NCBI RefSeq assembly: GCF_029029505.1
Contig: NZ_JAKJSD010000002.1
Coordinates: 186,001-250,000, forward strand
Source of the DNA: Ancylomarina sp. DW003
GTDB taxonomy: Bacteria; Bacteroidota; Bacteroidia; Bacteroidales; Marinifilaceae
DNA: 64,000 nt
Direction of reading: 5' to 3'
Below are positions 1-7,726 of the stretch, one piece after another; position 1 is the first letter of the stretch, and each line of letters starts with the position of its first letter. A model generated the notes under the pieces. That model saw only the letters and a list, made by a program, of their open reading frames with translations. It was not told where the DNA came from and searched no databases. Both the position numbers and the translations under genes were made by a program.

Positions 1-347
1 TTGTAATAACAATATGCGCTCATATACAAACACTCTTCTGCATAAGGGCTATCTGGAAAATTCTTAATGAAGTTACGGAAGTAGTATCCACCAGTGATAT
101 AATCACCCATACCATAATTACAGTAAGCCATATAATAAGCAACCGTTTCGGCCTTACTAGTACCACGGAAAACAGGCACTAACTCTTCGAAAAGCGTTGC
201 AGCTTTCACATATTGCTCTTCGTTATAATATACAATTGCTTTCTTGTATTTTAGAGTAGTATCGTTACTCTTCAGAAGTTTTTGATATTCGCTACATCCA
301 GCTAAAAGCGTAGAAAAAAGCACGATCAACAAAAGGATTTTTTTCAT
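1..347 (-). CDS. bamD: BamD-like outer-membrane assembly lipoprotein (3' part missing)
   Basis: The gene starts at an ATG at 345-347 on the minus strand and runs off the left edge, so only about 115 N-terminal residues are visible. The start MKKILLLIVLFSTLLAGCS is a lipoprotein signal peptide with lipobox LAGC, placing the protein at the membrane as a lipoprotein. It continues with SEYQKLLKSND and TPR-like helices (YYNEEQYVKAATLFEEL, YYFRNFIKNFPDSPYAEEC), the pattern of BamD, which works with BamA in folding beta-barrel proteins into the outer membrane. It diverges from the alpha-oxoamine synthase gene. The family call is fairly firm, but the C-terminal TPRs cannot be checked. Confidence 0.85.
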   Translation of the reverse strand, partial: MKKILLLIVLFSTLLAGCSEYQKLLKSNDTTLKYKKAIVYYNEEQYVKAATLFEELVPVFRGTSKAETVAYYMAYCNYGMGDYITGGYYFRNFIKNFPDSPYAEECLYMSAYCYY

Positions 348-380
348 AAGTATAAGGGACTCTACAATTTTTGTATCATG

Positions 381-388
381 CAAAGATA
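381..388 (-). promoter_or_regulatory. -7 box, probable bamD promoter
   Basis: Read on the minus strand this is TATCTTTG, matching the Bacteroidota sigma-70 -7 consensus TAnnTTTG, about 35 bases before the bamD start. I see no good -33 TTG at the usual spacing. Confidence 0.45.
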
Positions 389-607
389 GAATTTTCCGTC
401 AATTTTGAACATTTCATACTATCATATTGTTGCATTTAGATTTTTTTAACAAGACTATCAGGCAGATAGGTACAGCAAGTCTTAGATTACAGCTATAAAT
501 TCATTTAAACTCGTGATTTTGGGAAGTTATCAAACTCAGAAACTTAGTGTTCTCAGTCTCATATCATTTATTATTAATTAGCGAAGAAAATCTACTGCTT
601 CTATAAC

Positions 608-637
608 TTGATATTTTTTTATAAAATGTTACTTTTG
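608..637 (+). promoter_or_regulatory. Bacteroidota-type promoter of the oxoamine synthase gene
   Basis: TTG at 608-610 and TACTTTTG at 630-637 are separated by 19 bases, matching the TTG-n19-TAnnTTTG consensus of Bacteroidota primary sigma factor. It leaves a 5' leader of about 80 bases before the GTG start at 727. The rest of the 348-726 interval is AT-rich with nothing else recognisable. Confidence 0.65.
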
Positions 638-726
638 CACAGTTATGAATCCATTTCGGAAAATTTCTAGAAAATAGACTTCATAACTCTATTCAGAATA
701 TTTGAAAACTCAAAAAAACATATAAC

Positions 727-1977
727 GTGGATATTTTTGACAAAGTTAACACCCAGAAAGGGAATATTGGACAATACGCAAAGCAAGCACATGGCTACTT
801 CGCATTCCCAAAACTAGAAGGCGAAATCAACTCTAGAATGAAATTTAGAGGTAAAGAAGTTCTTACATGGAGTTTGAACAACTACATTGGACTAGCTAAT
901 CACCCGGAAGTAAGAAAAGCTGATGCTGAGTCTGCTGAAAAATGGGGCCTAGCGTATCCAATGGGAGCTCGTATGATGTCAGGACAAACTAGTCGCCACG
1001 AAGAATTAGAAGCTCAATTAGCTGACTTCGTTGGTAAGCCAGATGCATTCCTTTTAAACTTCGGTTACCAGGGTATGCTTTCTATTATCGATGCCTTGGT
1101 TAATCGTCATGATGTTATTGTTTATGACTCTGAGTCGCATGCATGTATCATGGATGGCTTAAGACTACATCAAGGGAAACGTTTTGTTTACCCACACAAC
1201 GATATGGAAAACCTACACAAGCAGCTTGAAAGAGCTACTAAGTGGGCAGAAAATACTGGTGGTGGTATTCTTGTAATTACTGAAGGTGTATTCGGTATGG
1301 CTGGTGACCTAGGTAAATTGGACGAAATCGTTGCTATGAAAGAAGAATTCAACTTCCGTTTGTTAGTTGATGATGCTCATGGTTTCGGTGTAATGGGTCC
1401 TACTGGCGCTGGTGCTCCAGAGCATTTCGGTGTTACTGAAGGGGTTGATGTTCTTTTCGGTACTTTTGCTAAAGCAATGGCTGGTATTGGTGCATTTGTT
1501 GCATGTGATGAAGATGTTTGTGGCTATTTACGTTACAACATGCGTTCACAAACTTTTGCTAAATCTCTTCCTATGCCAATCGTAGAAGGATCTATCAAAC
1601 GTTTAGAGCTACTTAGAACTAAGCCTGAATTGCGTGAGCAGTTATTTACTATCTCAGACACTCTTCAAAAAGGGTTAACTGAAGCGGGACTAGAAATTGG
1701 ATGCACTGAATCTCCGGTTACTCCGGTTTACCTTTCTGGTAGTGTAGCCGAAGGAACTCAGGTAACTATGGATCTTAGAGAGAATTATGGTATTTTCTGC
1801 TCAATAGTAGTATACCCGGTAATTCCTAAAGGACAATTACTACTTCGTTTGATTCCTACAGCAACTCACACTCTAGAAGATGTTGAGTACACAGTAAACG
1901 CATTTAAAGATGTTTCTGCTAAGCTGAAAGAAGGTAAATACAGCAATGAAAAATTTGCTGATATTTTCAATCAGTAA
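727..1977 (+). CDS. spt: Alpha-oxoamine synthase, probable serine palmitoyltransferase
   Basis: A 416-residue PLP enzyme of fold type I. It is expected to condense an amino acid (probably serine) with an acyl-CoA to give a 3-keto sphingoid base, the first step of the sphingolipid synthesis typical of Bacteroidota. Visible landmarks are His138 in DSESHAC (ring stacking on PLP), the Asp215-Asp-Ala-His218 motif in LLVDDAHGFGVMG, and the PLP-binding Lys249 in FGTFAKAMAGIGAF. Translation begins at a GTG; no in-frame ATG sits near it, and the N-terminus MDIFDKV aligns with how the family usually begins. It stands alone between a clear promoter and a strong terminator. A glycine- or alanine-using family member (KBL- or BioF-type) is the alternative, but the sequence looks most like the Bacteroidota SPT group. 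Confidence 0.82.
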   Translation: MDIFDKVNTQKGNIGQYAKQAHGYFAFPKLEGEINSRMKFRGKEVLTWSLNNYIGLANHPEVRKADAESAEKWGLAYPMGARMMSGQTSRHEELEAQLADFVGKPDAFLLNFGYQGMLSIIDALVNRHDVIVYDSESHACIMDGLRLHQGKRFVYPHNDMENLHKQLERATKWAENTGGGILVITEGVFGMAGDLGKLDEIVAMKEEFNFRLLVDDAHGFGVMGPTGAGAPEHFGVTEGVDVLFGTFAKAMAGIGAFVACDEDVCGYLRYNMRSQTFAKSLPMPIVEGSIKRLELLRTKPELREQLFTISDTLQKGLTEAGLEIGCTESPVTPVYLSGSVAEGTQVTMDLRENYGIFCSIVVYPVIPKGQLLLRLIPTATHTLEDVEYTVNAFKDVSAKLKEGKYSNEKFADIFNQ

Positions 1978-1995
1978 GCACACAATATGAATTTT

Positions 1996-2028
1996 AAAAA
2001 GCGATGCTTAAAGCATCGCTTTTTTTTG
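1996..2028 (+). terminator. Rho-independent terminator after the oxoamine synthase gene
   Basis: The 14-bp stem AAAAAGCGATGCTT with its complement has a two-base loop and is followed by a run of T. Confidence 0.85.
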
Positions 2029-2053
2029 TACCCAAAACCAAAATTTTATTCAT

Positions 2054-2090
2054 AAAAAAAGGATTGCTTCGTAAGAAACAATCCTTTTTT
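2054..2090 (-). terminator. Terminator of the tRNA-Gly array
   Basis: AAAAAAGGATTG and CAATCCTTTTTT form a stem around a 12-base loop. On the minus strand it lies just downstream of the last tRNA-Gly and ends in a T run. The A/T symmetry means it could also act on the plus strand. Confidence 0.75.
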
Positions 2091-2103
2091 AAGCTCTATA
2101 ATG

Positions 2104-2176
<73 letters not shown>

Positions 2177-2218
2177 AATTTCTTTTTTTTTATAAATCAG
2201 AAAAGAAAAACTGATTCG

Positions 2219-2291
<73 letters not shown>

Positions 2292-2332
2292 AATTTCTTT
2301 TTTTTATAAATCAGAAAAGAAAAACTGATTTG

Positions 2333-2405
<73 letters not shown>

Positions 2406-2484
2406 AATTTACATTTTATTCTCAATCGTTATTGAGAGATTATCAAAGAATAAGTATGGTGTATTATTCCTGTCAATTGCGATG

Positions 2485-2515
2485 CAAATATAGGCATTCT
2501 ATGCGTTTCAGCAAG
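2485..2515 (-). promoter_or_regulatory. Promoter of the tRNA-Gly array
   Basis: On the minus strand CTTG (2512-2515) and TATATTTG (2485-2492) are 19 bases apart. The 17 bases TATATTTGCATCGCAAT (2476-2492) are identical to those at the promoter of the second tRNA array at 60069-60085, which supports both calls. Confidence 0.8.
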
Positions 2516-2539
2516 TCTTTTAGCTGAAAAAGTGAATAA

Positions 2540-2570
2540 AAAAACACCTCTGAATAACAGAGGTGTTTTT
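2540..2570 (-). terminator. Terminator of the methylmalonyl-CoA decarboxylase operon
   Basis: AAAACACCTCTG pairs with CAGAGGTGTTTT around a five-base loop and is followed by T residues on the minus strand, 30 bases after the last gene of the operon. Confidence 0.85.
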
Positions 2571-2600
2571 GAATATATCTATCAAAATGTAAGCTAATTC

Positions 2601-4241
2601 TTACATCAAGAAACTCAATAGAATACCAGCTCCTACTGCCGAACCAATAACACCAGATACGTTAGGCGCCATTGCATGCATCAACAAGTGGTTAGTTGGA
2701 TCATTCTCCAATCCCATCACCTGTACTACACGAGCACTATCAGGAACAGCAGATACACCAGCCGCACCAATCATAGGATTGATAGGACGATCTTTTGGCG
2801 AGAAGATGTTCATAACCTTAGCAAAGATTACACCACCAGCTGTTGCAACAATAAATGATGCAGCTCCCAATCCGAAGATTAAGATTGAGTCAGCAGTTAA
2901 GAATACATCAGCCTGAGTTGAAGCACCTACTGTTACACCCAATAGAATTGTAATAATGTTAATCAATGCATTACTAGCAGTTTCAGCCAAACGGTTAGTC
3001 ACTGTAGATTCTTTAAGTAGATTACCAAAGAATAACATACCCAACAATGGCACCGAAGTTGGTGAGATATAAGCTGTTAATAACAAACCAATAATTGGGA
3101 ACATGATTTTTTCAAGACGAGTTACCGCACGAGGCGCTTTCATCTTAATCTTTCTTTCCTTTTTAGTTGTCAACAAGTTAATAATTGGAGGTTGAATTAC
3201 AGGAACCAAAGCCATATACGAATAAGCCGCAATCGCGATAGGTCCGATCAAGTTCTTCACCGTTTCTCCATTTGCCATCACATTCATACCATTGGCAAGT
3301 TTTGATGACAAGAAGATAGCCGTAGGACCATCAGCACCACCAATAATTCCAATCGCACCTGCCTCTGGTGGAGCAAAGCCCATCCAAAGAGCACCTAGGA
3401 ATGTTGCAAAGATACCAATCTGAGCTGCTGCTCCAAGAATCATCAAACGTGGGTTTGAAATTAATGAAGAGAAGTCTGTCATAGCACCAATTCCTAAGAA
3501 AATCAAAGGAGGATACCATCCTTGCAATACACCTGAATATAGTAGATTCATTACTGAACCTGGCTCGTAAACACCTAACTTCAAGTTAAAGTCTACTGCT
3601 TGGAACATTGGAATATTACCAATCAAGATACCTGTTCCAATAGGAATCAATAATAATGGCTCGTAGTCATACTTAATCGCTAAGAAAATAAAGAAGATAC
3701 CAATCAACATCATCAACAAGTGACCAGGTGTTACATTAGCAAAACCAGTAAATTCATAGAAATTTTTCAATCCTACAACAGCATCTGATTCATGTGCACA
3801 ATTTAATTCAGCATTGCTACCAAACTTAAGTACATCATTTTCTATTTGCCCTACACGAGTACCTAAATCAAGGTCTTCAGTAGTAATCCAATAATTATTT
3901 GAACTTGAATTTGGATTTGTGTTTTTATTTAAATGCTGGACATTTTGCTTATTAAAGATCATTACAACCTTTTTTCCTTCAATTGTCCAGTGTCCGGTAA
4001 AACGTTGCTTTATTGAATCCATTGTGAACGTTTTGTCCTCTTTGAATTCATAAATTTTATAACGTTTTACGGTTCCTCTACTTTTATCACTCAAAGCATT
4101 TGGAATATAACCATCTTGATGATTAATCCATTTACCTTCAGTCAACTGATCTGAGACAGTCCCCGTATTTTGAGCTAGAGACGAAAAAGCCACCCCTAGC
4201 ATCAAAACAAGTGAGAATATCATTTTATATAGGTTTCTCAT
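2601..4241 (-). CDS. mmdB: Na+-pumping decarboxylase beta subunit (MmdB/OadB) with an extra exported N-terminal domain
   Basis: 546 residues; the last roughly 375 are the OadB/GcdB/MmdB membrane subunit, which couples decarboxylation of carboxybiotin to Na+ export. The hallmark IGGADGPTAIFLSSKL, whose Asp is needed for Na+ transport, and SAVPDSARVVQ are present, along with about ten hydrophobic segments from residue 173 onward. Family members are usually about 380-430 residues. The surplus is a cleavable-looking signal peptide (residues 1-23, ending SSLAQ) and about 140 beta-rich, lipocalin-like residues (GKWINHQDGYIPN, FKEDKTFTMDSIKQRFTGHWTIEGKKVVMIF). That domain should face the periplasm. 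It is the last gene of the mce-mmdA-mmdD-mmdC-mmdB operon. The decarboxylase identity rests on the neighbours; the beta subunit alone would also fit oxaloacetate decarboxylase. Confidence 0.9.
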   Translation of the reverse strand: MRNLYKMIFSLVLMLGVAFSSLAQNTGTVSDQLTEGKWINHQDGYIPNALSDKSRGTVKRYKIYEFKEDKTFTMDSIKQRFTGHWTIEGKKVVMIFNKQNVQHLNKNTNPNSSSNNYWITTEDLDLGTRVGQIENDVLKFGSNAELNCAHESDAVVGLKNFYEFTGFANVTPGHLLMMLIGIFFIFLAIKYDYEPLLLIPIGTGILIGNIPMFQAVDFNLKLGVYEPGSVMNLLYSGVLQGWYPPLIFLGIGAMTDFSSLISNPRLMILGAAAQIGIFATFLGALWMGFAPPEAGAIGIIGGADGPTAIFLSSKLANGMNVMANGETVKNLIGPIAIAAYSYMALVPVIQPPIINLLTTKKERKIKMKAPRAVTRLEKIMFPIIGLLLTAYISPTSVPLLGMLFFGNLLKESTVTNRLAETASNALINIITILLGVTVGASTQADVFLTADSILIFGLGAASFIVATAGGVIFAKVMNIFSPKDRPINPMIGAAGVSAVPDSARVVQVMGLENDPTNHLLMHAMAPNVSGVIGSAVGAGILLSFLM

Positions 4242-4265
4242 TACGTTGTTTTTAACTTAAATTGA

Positions 4266-4685
4266 TTACCCAATTTCAATAAGTACATCATCCTGAAGTA
4301 CTGCATCTCCCACATTTACTTTAATAGCTTTAACTGTACCAGGCTTTTCAGCCAGTACGTTATTTTCCATTTTCATGGCTTCCATTACAAGTAAAGTATC
4401 ACCAGCATTAATTGAGTCACCTACGGCAACGTCAACTTTAATGATAGTTCCTGGAAGAGGAGCTTTAATACTAACACCACCTGCAGTTTTTTTAATCTGA
4501 CCTTCACCTGGCTTATTAACGACAGGCTTACGAATCAACTGAGGCGTTTTAGAAGCTTTTTCTTCTGCATGAATCTCAACATCGTAAACAGTACCGTTTA
4601 CTTCAATTTGAGCATTTGAACCTTCGATCTCTTTGATATCAACATCGAAATCCTGTCCTTTTATAGTAAATTTGAACTTTTTCAT
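4266..4685 (-). CDS. mmdC: Biotin carboxyl carrier subunit of methylmalonyl-CoA decarboxylase
   Basis: 139 residues ending in a biotinyl domain with the motif VMEAMKMENNV; Lys105 is the biotin attachment site. The first 45 residues form a small beta-rich domain, followed by a Lys/Pro-rich linker (residues 45-65) of the kind that lets the carrier swing between subunits. It carries the carboxyl group from the MmdA carboxyltransferase to the MmdB membrane decarboxylase. It sits 4 bp downstream of mmdD and 24 bp upstream of mmdB, so the genes are surely cotranscribed. Confidence 0.92.
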   Translation of the reverse strand: MKKFKFTIKGQDFDVDIKEIEGSNAQIEVNGTVYDVEIHAEEKASKTPQLIRKPVVNKPGEGQIKKTAGGVSIKAPLPGTIIKVDVAVGDSINAGDTLLVMEAMKMENNVLAEKPGTVKAIKVNVGDAVLQDDVLIEIG

Positions 4686-4689
4686 CGTC

Positions 4690-5043
4690 TTATCTTGGTT
4701 GATTCATTACTCCATAAATCTTTGAACTCCATGGAGAATAATTCTTAGTTACTTTCTTAATGGTAATAATATTGCTTTCATCATCATGAATTTGATCGAA
4801 GTGCAAATGAAGTGCCATAGCTATAGCCGCATTTACATTTCCTTCAATATTCAAATCCTCAACATGAGCGCTTGGCTTACCTTGCTTTTTAAGTTTCGAT
4901 CTAAGATTGATTTGTAAAAGCCTAGGCAGATTTACAAAAACAATAACCAAGGATATCAGAGCGGTAAATACAATACCATATCCAACCAAGGCAATTGTCC
5001 ATCCTCCCTGACTTCCAATCGATAATAAATTGATATAACTCAT
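4690..5043 (-). CDS. mmdD: OadG-family small membrane subunit of the decarboxylase
   Basis: 117 residues with one N-terminal transmembrane helix (about residues 15-38, WTIALVGYGIVFTALISLVIVF), then a cytoplasmic tail. This is the layout of OadG/MmdD gamma or delta subunits, which anchor and assemble the carboxyltransferase on the beta subunit. The tail (MALHLHFDQIHDDESNIITIKKV) contains the region with HxH seen in Bacteroidota family members. The identification rests on the topology and on its position between the carboxyltransferase and carrier genes. Confidence 0.85.
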   Translation of the reverse strand: MSYINLLSIGSQGGWTIALVGYGIVFTALISLVIVFVNLPRLLQINLRSKLKKQGKPSAHVEDLNIEGNVNAAIAMALHLHFDQIHDDESNIITIKKVTKNYSPWSSKIYGVMNQPR

Positions 5044-5056
5044 AGTTTATTATTTT

Positions 5057-6613
5057 TTACAATGGAATGTTTGAATGCTTTTTAGCTGGATTACTCTGCT
5101 TCTTAGTCTGTAAAGACTGGAATGCACGAATCACTCTAAAACGTGTATTACGAGGCTCAATCACATCATCAATGTAACCATATGAAGCTGCATTGTATGG
5201 GTTAGCAAATTTCTCGTTATACTCAATTTCTTGCTCATTGATGAAAGCAACTTTCTCATCATCGCTAAGTTCCATCATTTTTCTACCATGTAGTACCTCG
5301 ATAGCACCTTTAGCTCCCATTACTGCAATTTCAGCTGAAGGCCAAGCGTAGTTAAGGTCACCACGTAATTGCTTACAAGACATTACATCGTGAGCACCAC
5401 CATAAGATTTACGTAGAGTGATAGTTACTTTAGGAACAGTAGCCTCACCATAAGCGAACATTAATTTCGCACCATGAGTAATGATACCACCAAACTCCTG
5501 ACCTGATCCCGGAAGGAATCCTGGAACGTCAACTAAAGTAAGAATAGGAATATTAAAACAGTCACAGAAGCGGATAAAACGAGCTGCTTTTCTTGAAGAT
5601 TCAATATCTAAAACACCTGCAAGGAAGTTAGGCTGATTGGCAACAATACCTACTGGCATACCACCCATTCTTGAGAAACCTACAAGAATATTCTTTGCAT
5701 AGTGACGGTGAACTTCTAAGAACTCAGCATTATCAACCATAGAATAAATAACATCCTTCATATCGTAAGGCATGTTAGGATTCTCAGGAATAATCTCGTT
5801 CAACACATCTTCCATTCTATCGATTGGATCATTACAATCCGCCAATGGTGGCTCTTCAAGATTATTAGAAGGCATGAAAGATAACAACTTACGAATAATC
5901 ATGATTCCTTCTTCTTCATCTTCCAATTTGAAGTGAGAAACACCTGATTTAGATGCGTGCATATGAGCACCACCCAAGTCTTCAGTTGTAATATCTTCAC
6001 CAGTCACAGTTTTTACAACCTTAGGACCGGTAACAAACATGTATGACTTTTCTTCAGTCATCATGATAAAGTCAGTTAATGCAGGAGAATAAACGGCTCC
6101 ACCAGCACAAGGACCAAAAATTGCAGAAATCTGAGGAATAACACCAGACGCCATAATATTTCTCTGGAAAATCTCAGCATAACCAGCTAGAGCAGTAACA
6201 CCCTCCTGAATACGAGCTCCTCCTGAATCATTCAATCCAATACAAGGTGCTCCAACTTTCATTGCCATATCCATCACCTTGCAAATCTTTTGTGCAAAGG
6301 TTTCCGATAAAGAACCACCAAATACTGTGAAATCCTGAGAGAACACAAAAATTAAACGTCCATCTACAGTTCCTTGACCTGTAACAACACCATCGCCTAA
6401 GAATTTAGTTTTCTCCATACCAAAATTGGTACAACGATGTGTTACAAACATATCGAATTCCTCGAAACTACCTTCATCCAAAAGCATATCGATTCTTTCA
6501 CGAGCAGTACACTTACCTTTCTTGTGCTGAGATACAATACGCTTCTCACCTCCGCCAAGTTTAGCTTCAGCTCTTAAGTCAATTAACTTCTTAATTTTAT
6601 CCTGACTAGCCAT
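5057..6613 (-). CDS. mmdA: Methylmalonyl-CoA decarboxylase alpha subunit (carboxyltransferase)
   Basis: 518 residues, the usual size for the biotin-dependent carboxyltransferase family (also PccB). It has two crotonase-fold halves with acyl-CoA and biotin site motifs such as [27 protein letters not shown] and [13 protein letters not shown]. It transfers the carboxyl of (S)/(R)-methylmalonyl-CoA, after epimerisation, to biotin on MmdC, giving propionyl-CoA. The enzyme could act as propionyl-CoA carboxylase, but no biotin carboxylase subunit is encoded nearby and the membrane pump subunits follow directly, so the decarboxylase direction is favoured. It lies 38 bp downstream of mce. Confidence 0.92.
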   Translation of the reverse strand: MASQDKIKKLIDLRAEAKLGGGEKRIVSQHKKGKCTARERIDMLLDEGSFEEFDMFVTHRCTNFGMEKTKFLGDGVVTGQGTVDGRLIFVFSQDFTVFGGSLSETFAQKICKVMDMAMKVGAPCIGLNDSGGARIQEGVTALAGYAEIFQRNIMASGVIPQISAIFGPCAGGAVYSPALTDFIMMTEEKSYMFVTGPKVVKTVTGEDITTEDLGGAHMHASKSGVSHFKLEDEEEGIMIIRKLLSFMPSNNLEEPPLADCNDPIDRMEDVLNEIIPENPNMPYDMKDVIYSMVDNAEFLEVHRHYAKNILVGFSRMGGMPVGIVANQPNFLAGVLDIESSRKAARFIRFCDCFNIPILTLVDVPGFLPGSGQEFGGIITHGAKLMFAYGEATVPKVTITLRKSYGGAHDVMSCKQLRGDLNYAWPSAEIAVMGAKGAIEVLHGRKMMELSDDEKVAFINEQEIEYNEKFANPYNAASYGYIDDVIEPRNTRFRVIRAFQSLQTKKQSNPAKKHSNIPL

Positions 6614-6651
6614 AACTTCTATTAGTTATAATATATTATAATTGAGTGTTC

Positions 6652-7056
6652 TTATTTATTACCACAAAGTTCAGTCAAAACTCTCTGAGTTGACTTAGGG
6701 TGCATGAAACCAATCTTCAAACCTTCAGCTCCACCACGAGGTGTCTTATCGATCAATTGACATCCTGCTTCTGCAGCATCATTCAACGCTTCTTGAACAT
6801 CTTCTACAGCAAATGCTAAGTGATGCATTCCGCCACCAGTCTTCTCTACGAATTTACCAATTGGTCCTTCTGGATCAGTAGACTCAAGCAATTCGATTTT
6901 TACATCTCCTACTTTGAAAAACGCAGTCTTCACTTTCTGATCAACTACTTCTTCAATAGCATAACACTCTAATCCTAATACTTTCTCGTAAAATGGAATA
7001 GCTTCTTCTAAGCTTTTAACAGCAATTCCGATGTGCTCAATATGTGTCGGTTTCAT
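6652..7056 (-). CDS. mce: Methylmalonyl-CoA epimerase
   Basis: 134 residues of the vicinal-oxygen-chelate (glyoxalase) fold. It interconverts the two methylmalonyl-CoA epimers, linking B12-dependent mutase to the decarboxylase. Metal-ligand landmarks are His at residue 7 in HIEHIGIAV, Gln in EEVVDQKVKTAFF, the GGGMHHLAF His and the C-terminal LTELCGN Glu. It is the first gene of the five-gene propionate operon and has its own good promoter at 7091-7121. Both length and motif order match the family closely. Confidence 0.93.
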   Translation of the reverse strand: MKPTHIEHIGIAVKSLEEAIPFYEKVLGLECYAIEEVVDQKVKTAFFKVGDVKIELLESTDPEGPIGKFVEKTGGGMHHLAFAVEDVQEALNDAAEAGCQLIDKTPRGGAEGLKIGFMHPKSTQRVLTELCGNK

Positions 7057-7090
7057 AATTAAATTATATTTTGATTGAATAATTTGGTGA

Positions 7091-7121
7091 CAAAAATATT
7101 GAAAGGAAAAACGATAATCAA
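7091..7121 (-). promoter_or_regulatory. Promoter of the mce-mmd operon
   Basis: On the minus strand TTG (7119-7121) and TATTTTTG (7091-7098) are separated by 20 bases, fitting the Bacteroidota consensus. It is about 35 bases upstream of the mce start. Confidence 0.65.
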
Positions 7122-7676
7122 CGTTTTCTTAGATTATTAAACTTGTTCTTCAACATGTTCAGGCCAACGACTAAAAAGCACCTTCTCTAGTTTGATACAA
7201 AGACTATTACAGGAATCAACCAGCCTTAAAACTTTCAGAAATAAAACTCGGATAAGCTTCAGATTCTGCACTTTCGAAAACCTTTGCACGATTCTTAATT
7301 TTCTTCGAAACAAATGAAAAGCGTTTTCATCATATTTAGAAATAAAAAAATAGTTTCCTCAACATAGATTTATCTGTTTTATAACAAGAATATTACAACA
7401 TGAACTTTTTCTTATCAAAATCTCAAACTTCGTTATCAAATAAATCTGTTGTGTTGAAGAATTAAAAAGCTCTTCAATTGGCATATTTCGCAATTTACCA
7501 CCTCTTTATTACAAGAGCAAAACAAATAAGCTCTACATCTCTTATTTTCACAGAAATAAAAGCTCAATGTGGAAAAATTACATATACAATTTTGTATCTA
7601 AATACCTTACTAAAATTCAACTTGTAAAAACACAGAATTTCCTCACAGTCTACTCAACAAAATCAAACTCTTTAAC
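7122..7676. other. AT-rich intergenic region with no recognised gene
   Basis: About 550 bases between divergent operons. I see no tRNA, no convincing small ORF and no known regulatory RNA. The only structure noticed is a modest 7-bp inverted repeat (TTGAAGA...TCTTCAA) near 7457-7480. Confidence 0.5.
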
Positions 7677-7684
7677 TATATTTG
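7677..7684 (+). promoter_or_regulatory. -7 box of purL
   Basis: TATATTTG, a perfect -7 element, lies 43 bases before the purL ATG. It overlaps the upstream in-frame TTG at 7682, which argues that translation cannot start there. No clear -33 element is seen. Confidence 0.6.
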
Positions 7685-7726
7685 CAGCGAAATCTGCTTT
7701 CAACCAATTTTTATAAAAAATTTAAG

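Noticed and set aside
7682-7726. Fifteen-codon N-terminal extension of PurL from a TTG
   Set aside because: The TTG lies inside the -7 promoter box and would not be transcribed; MILFFKKGKVHYG at 7727 is the natural start.
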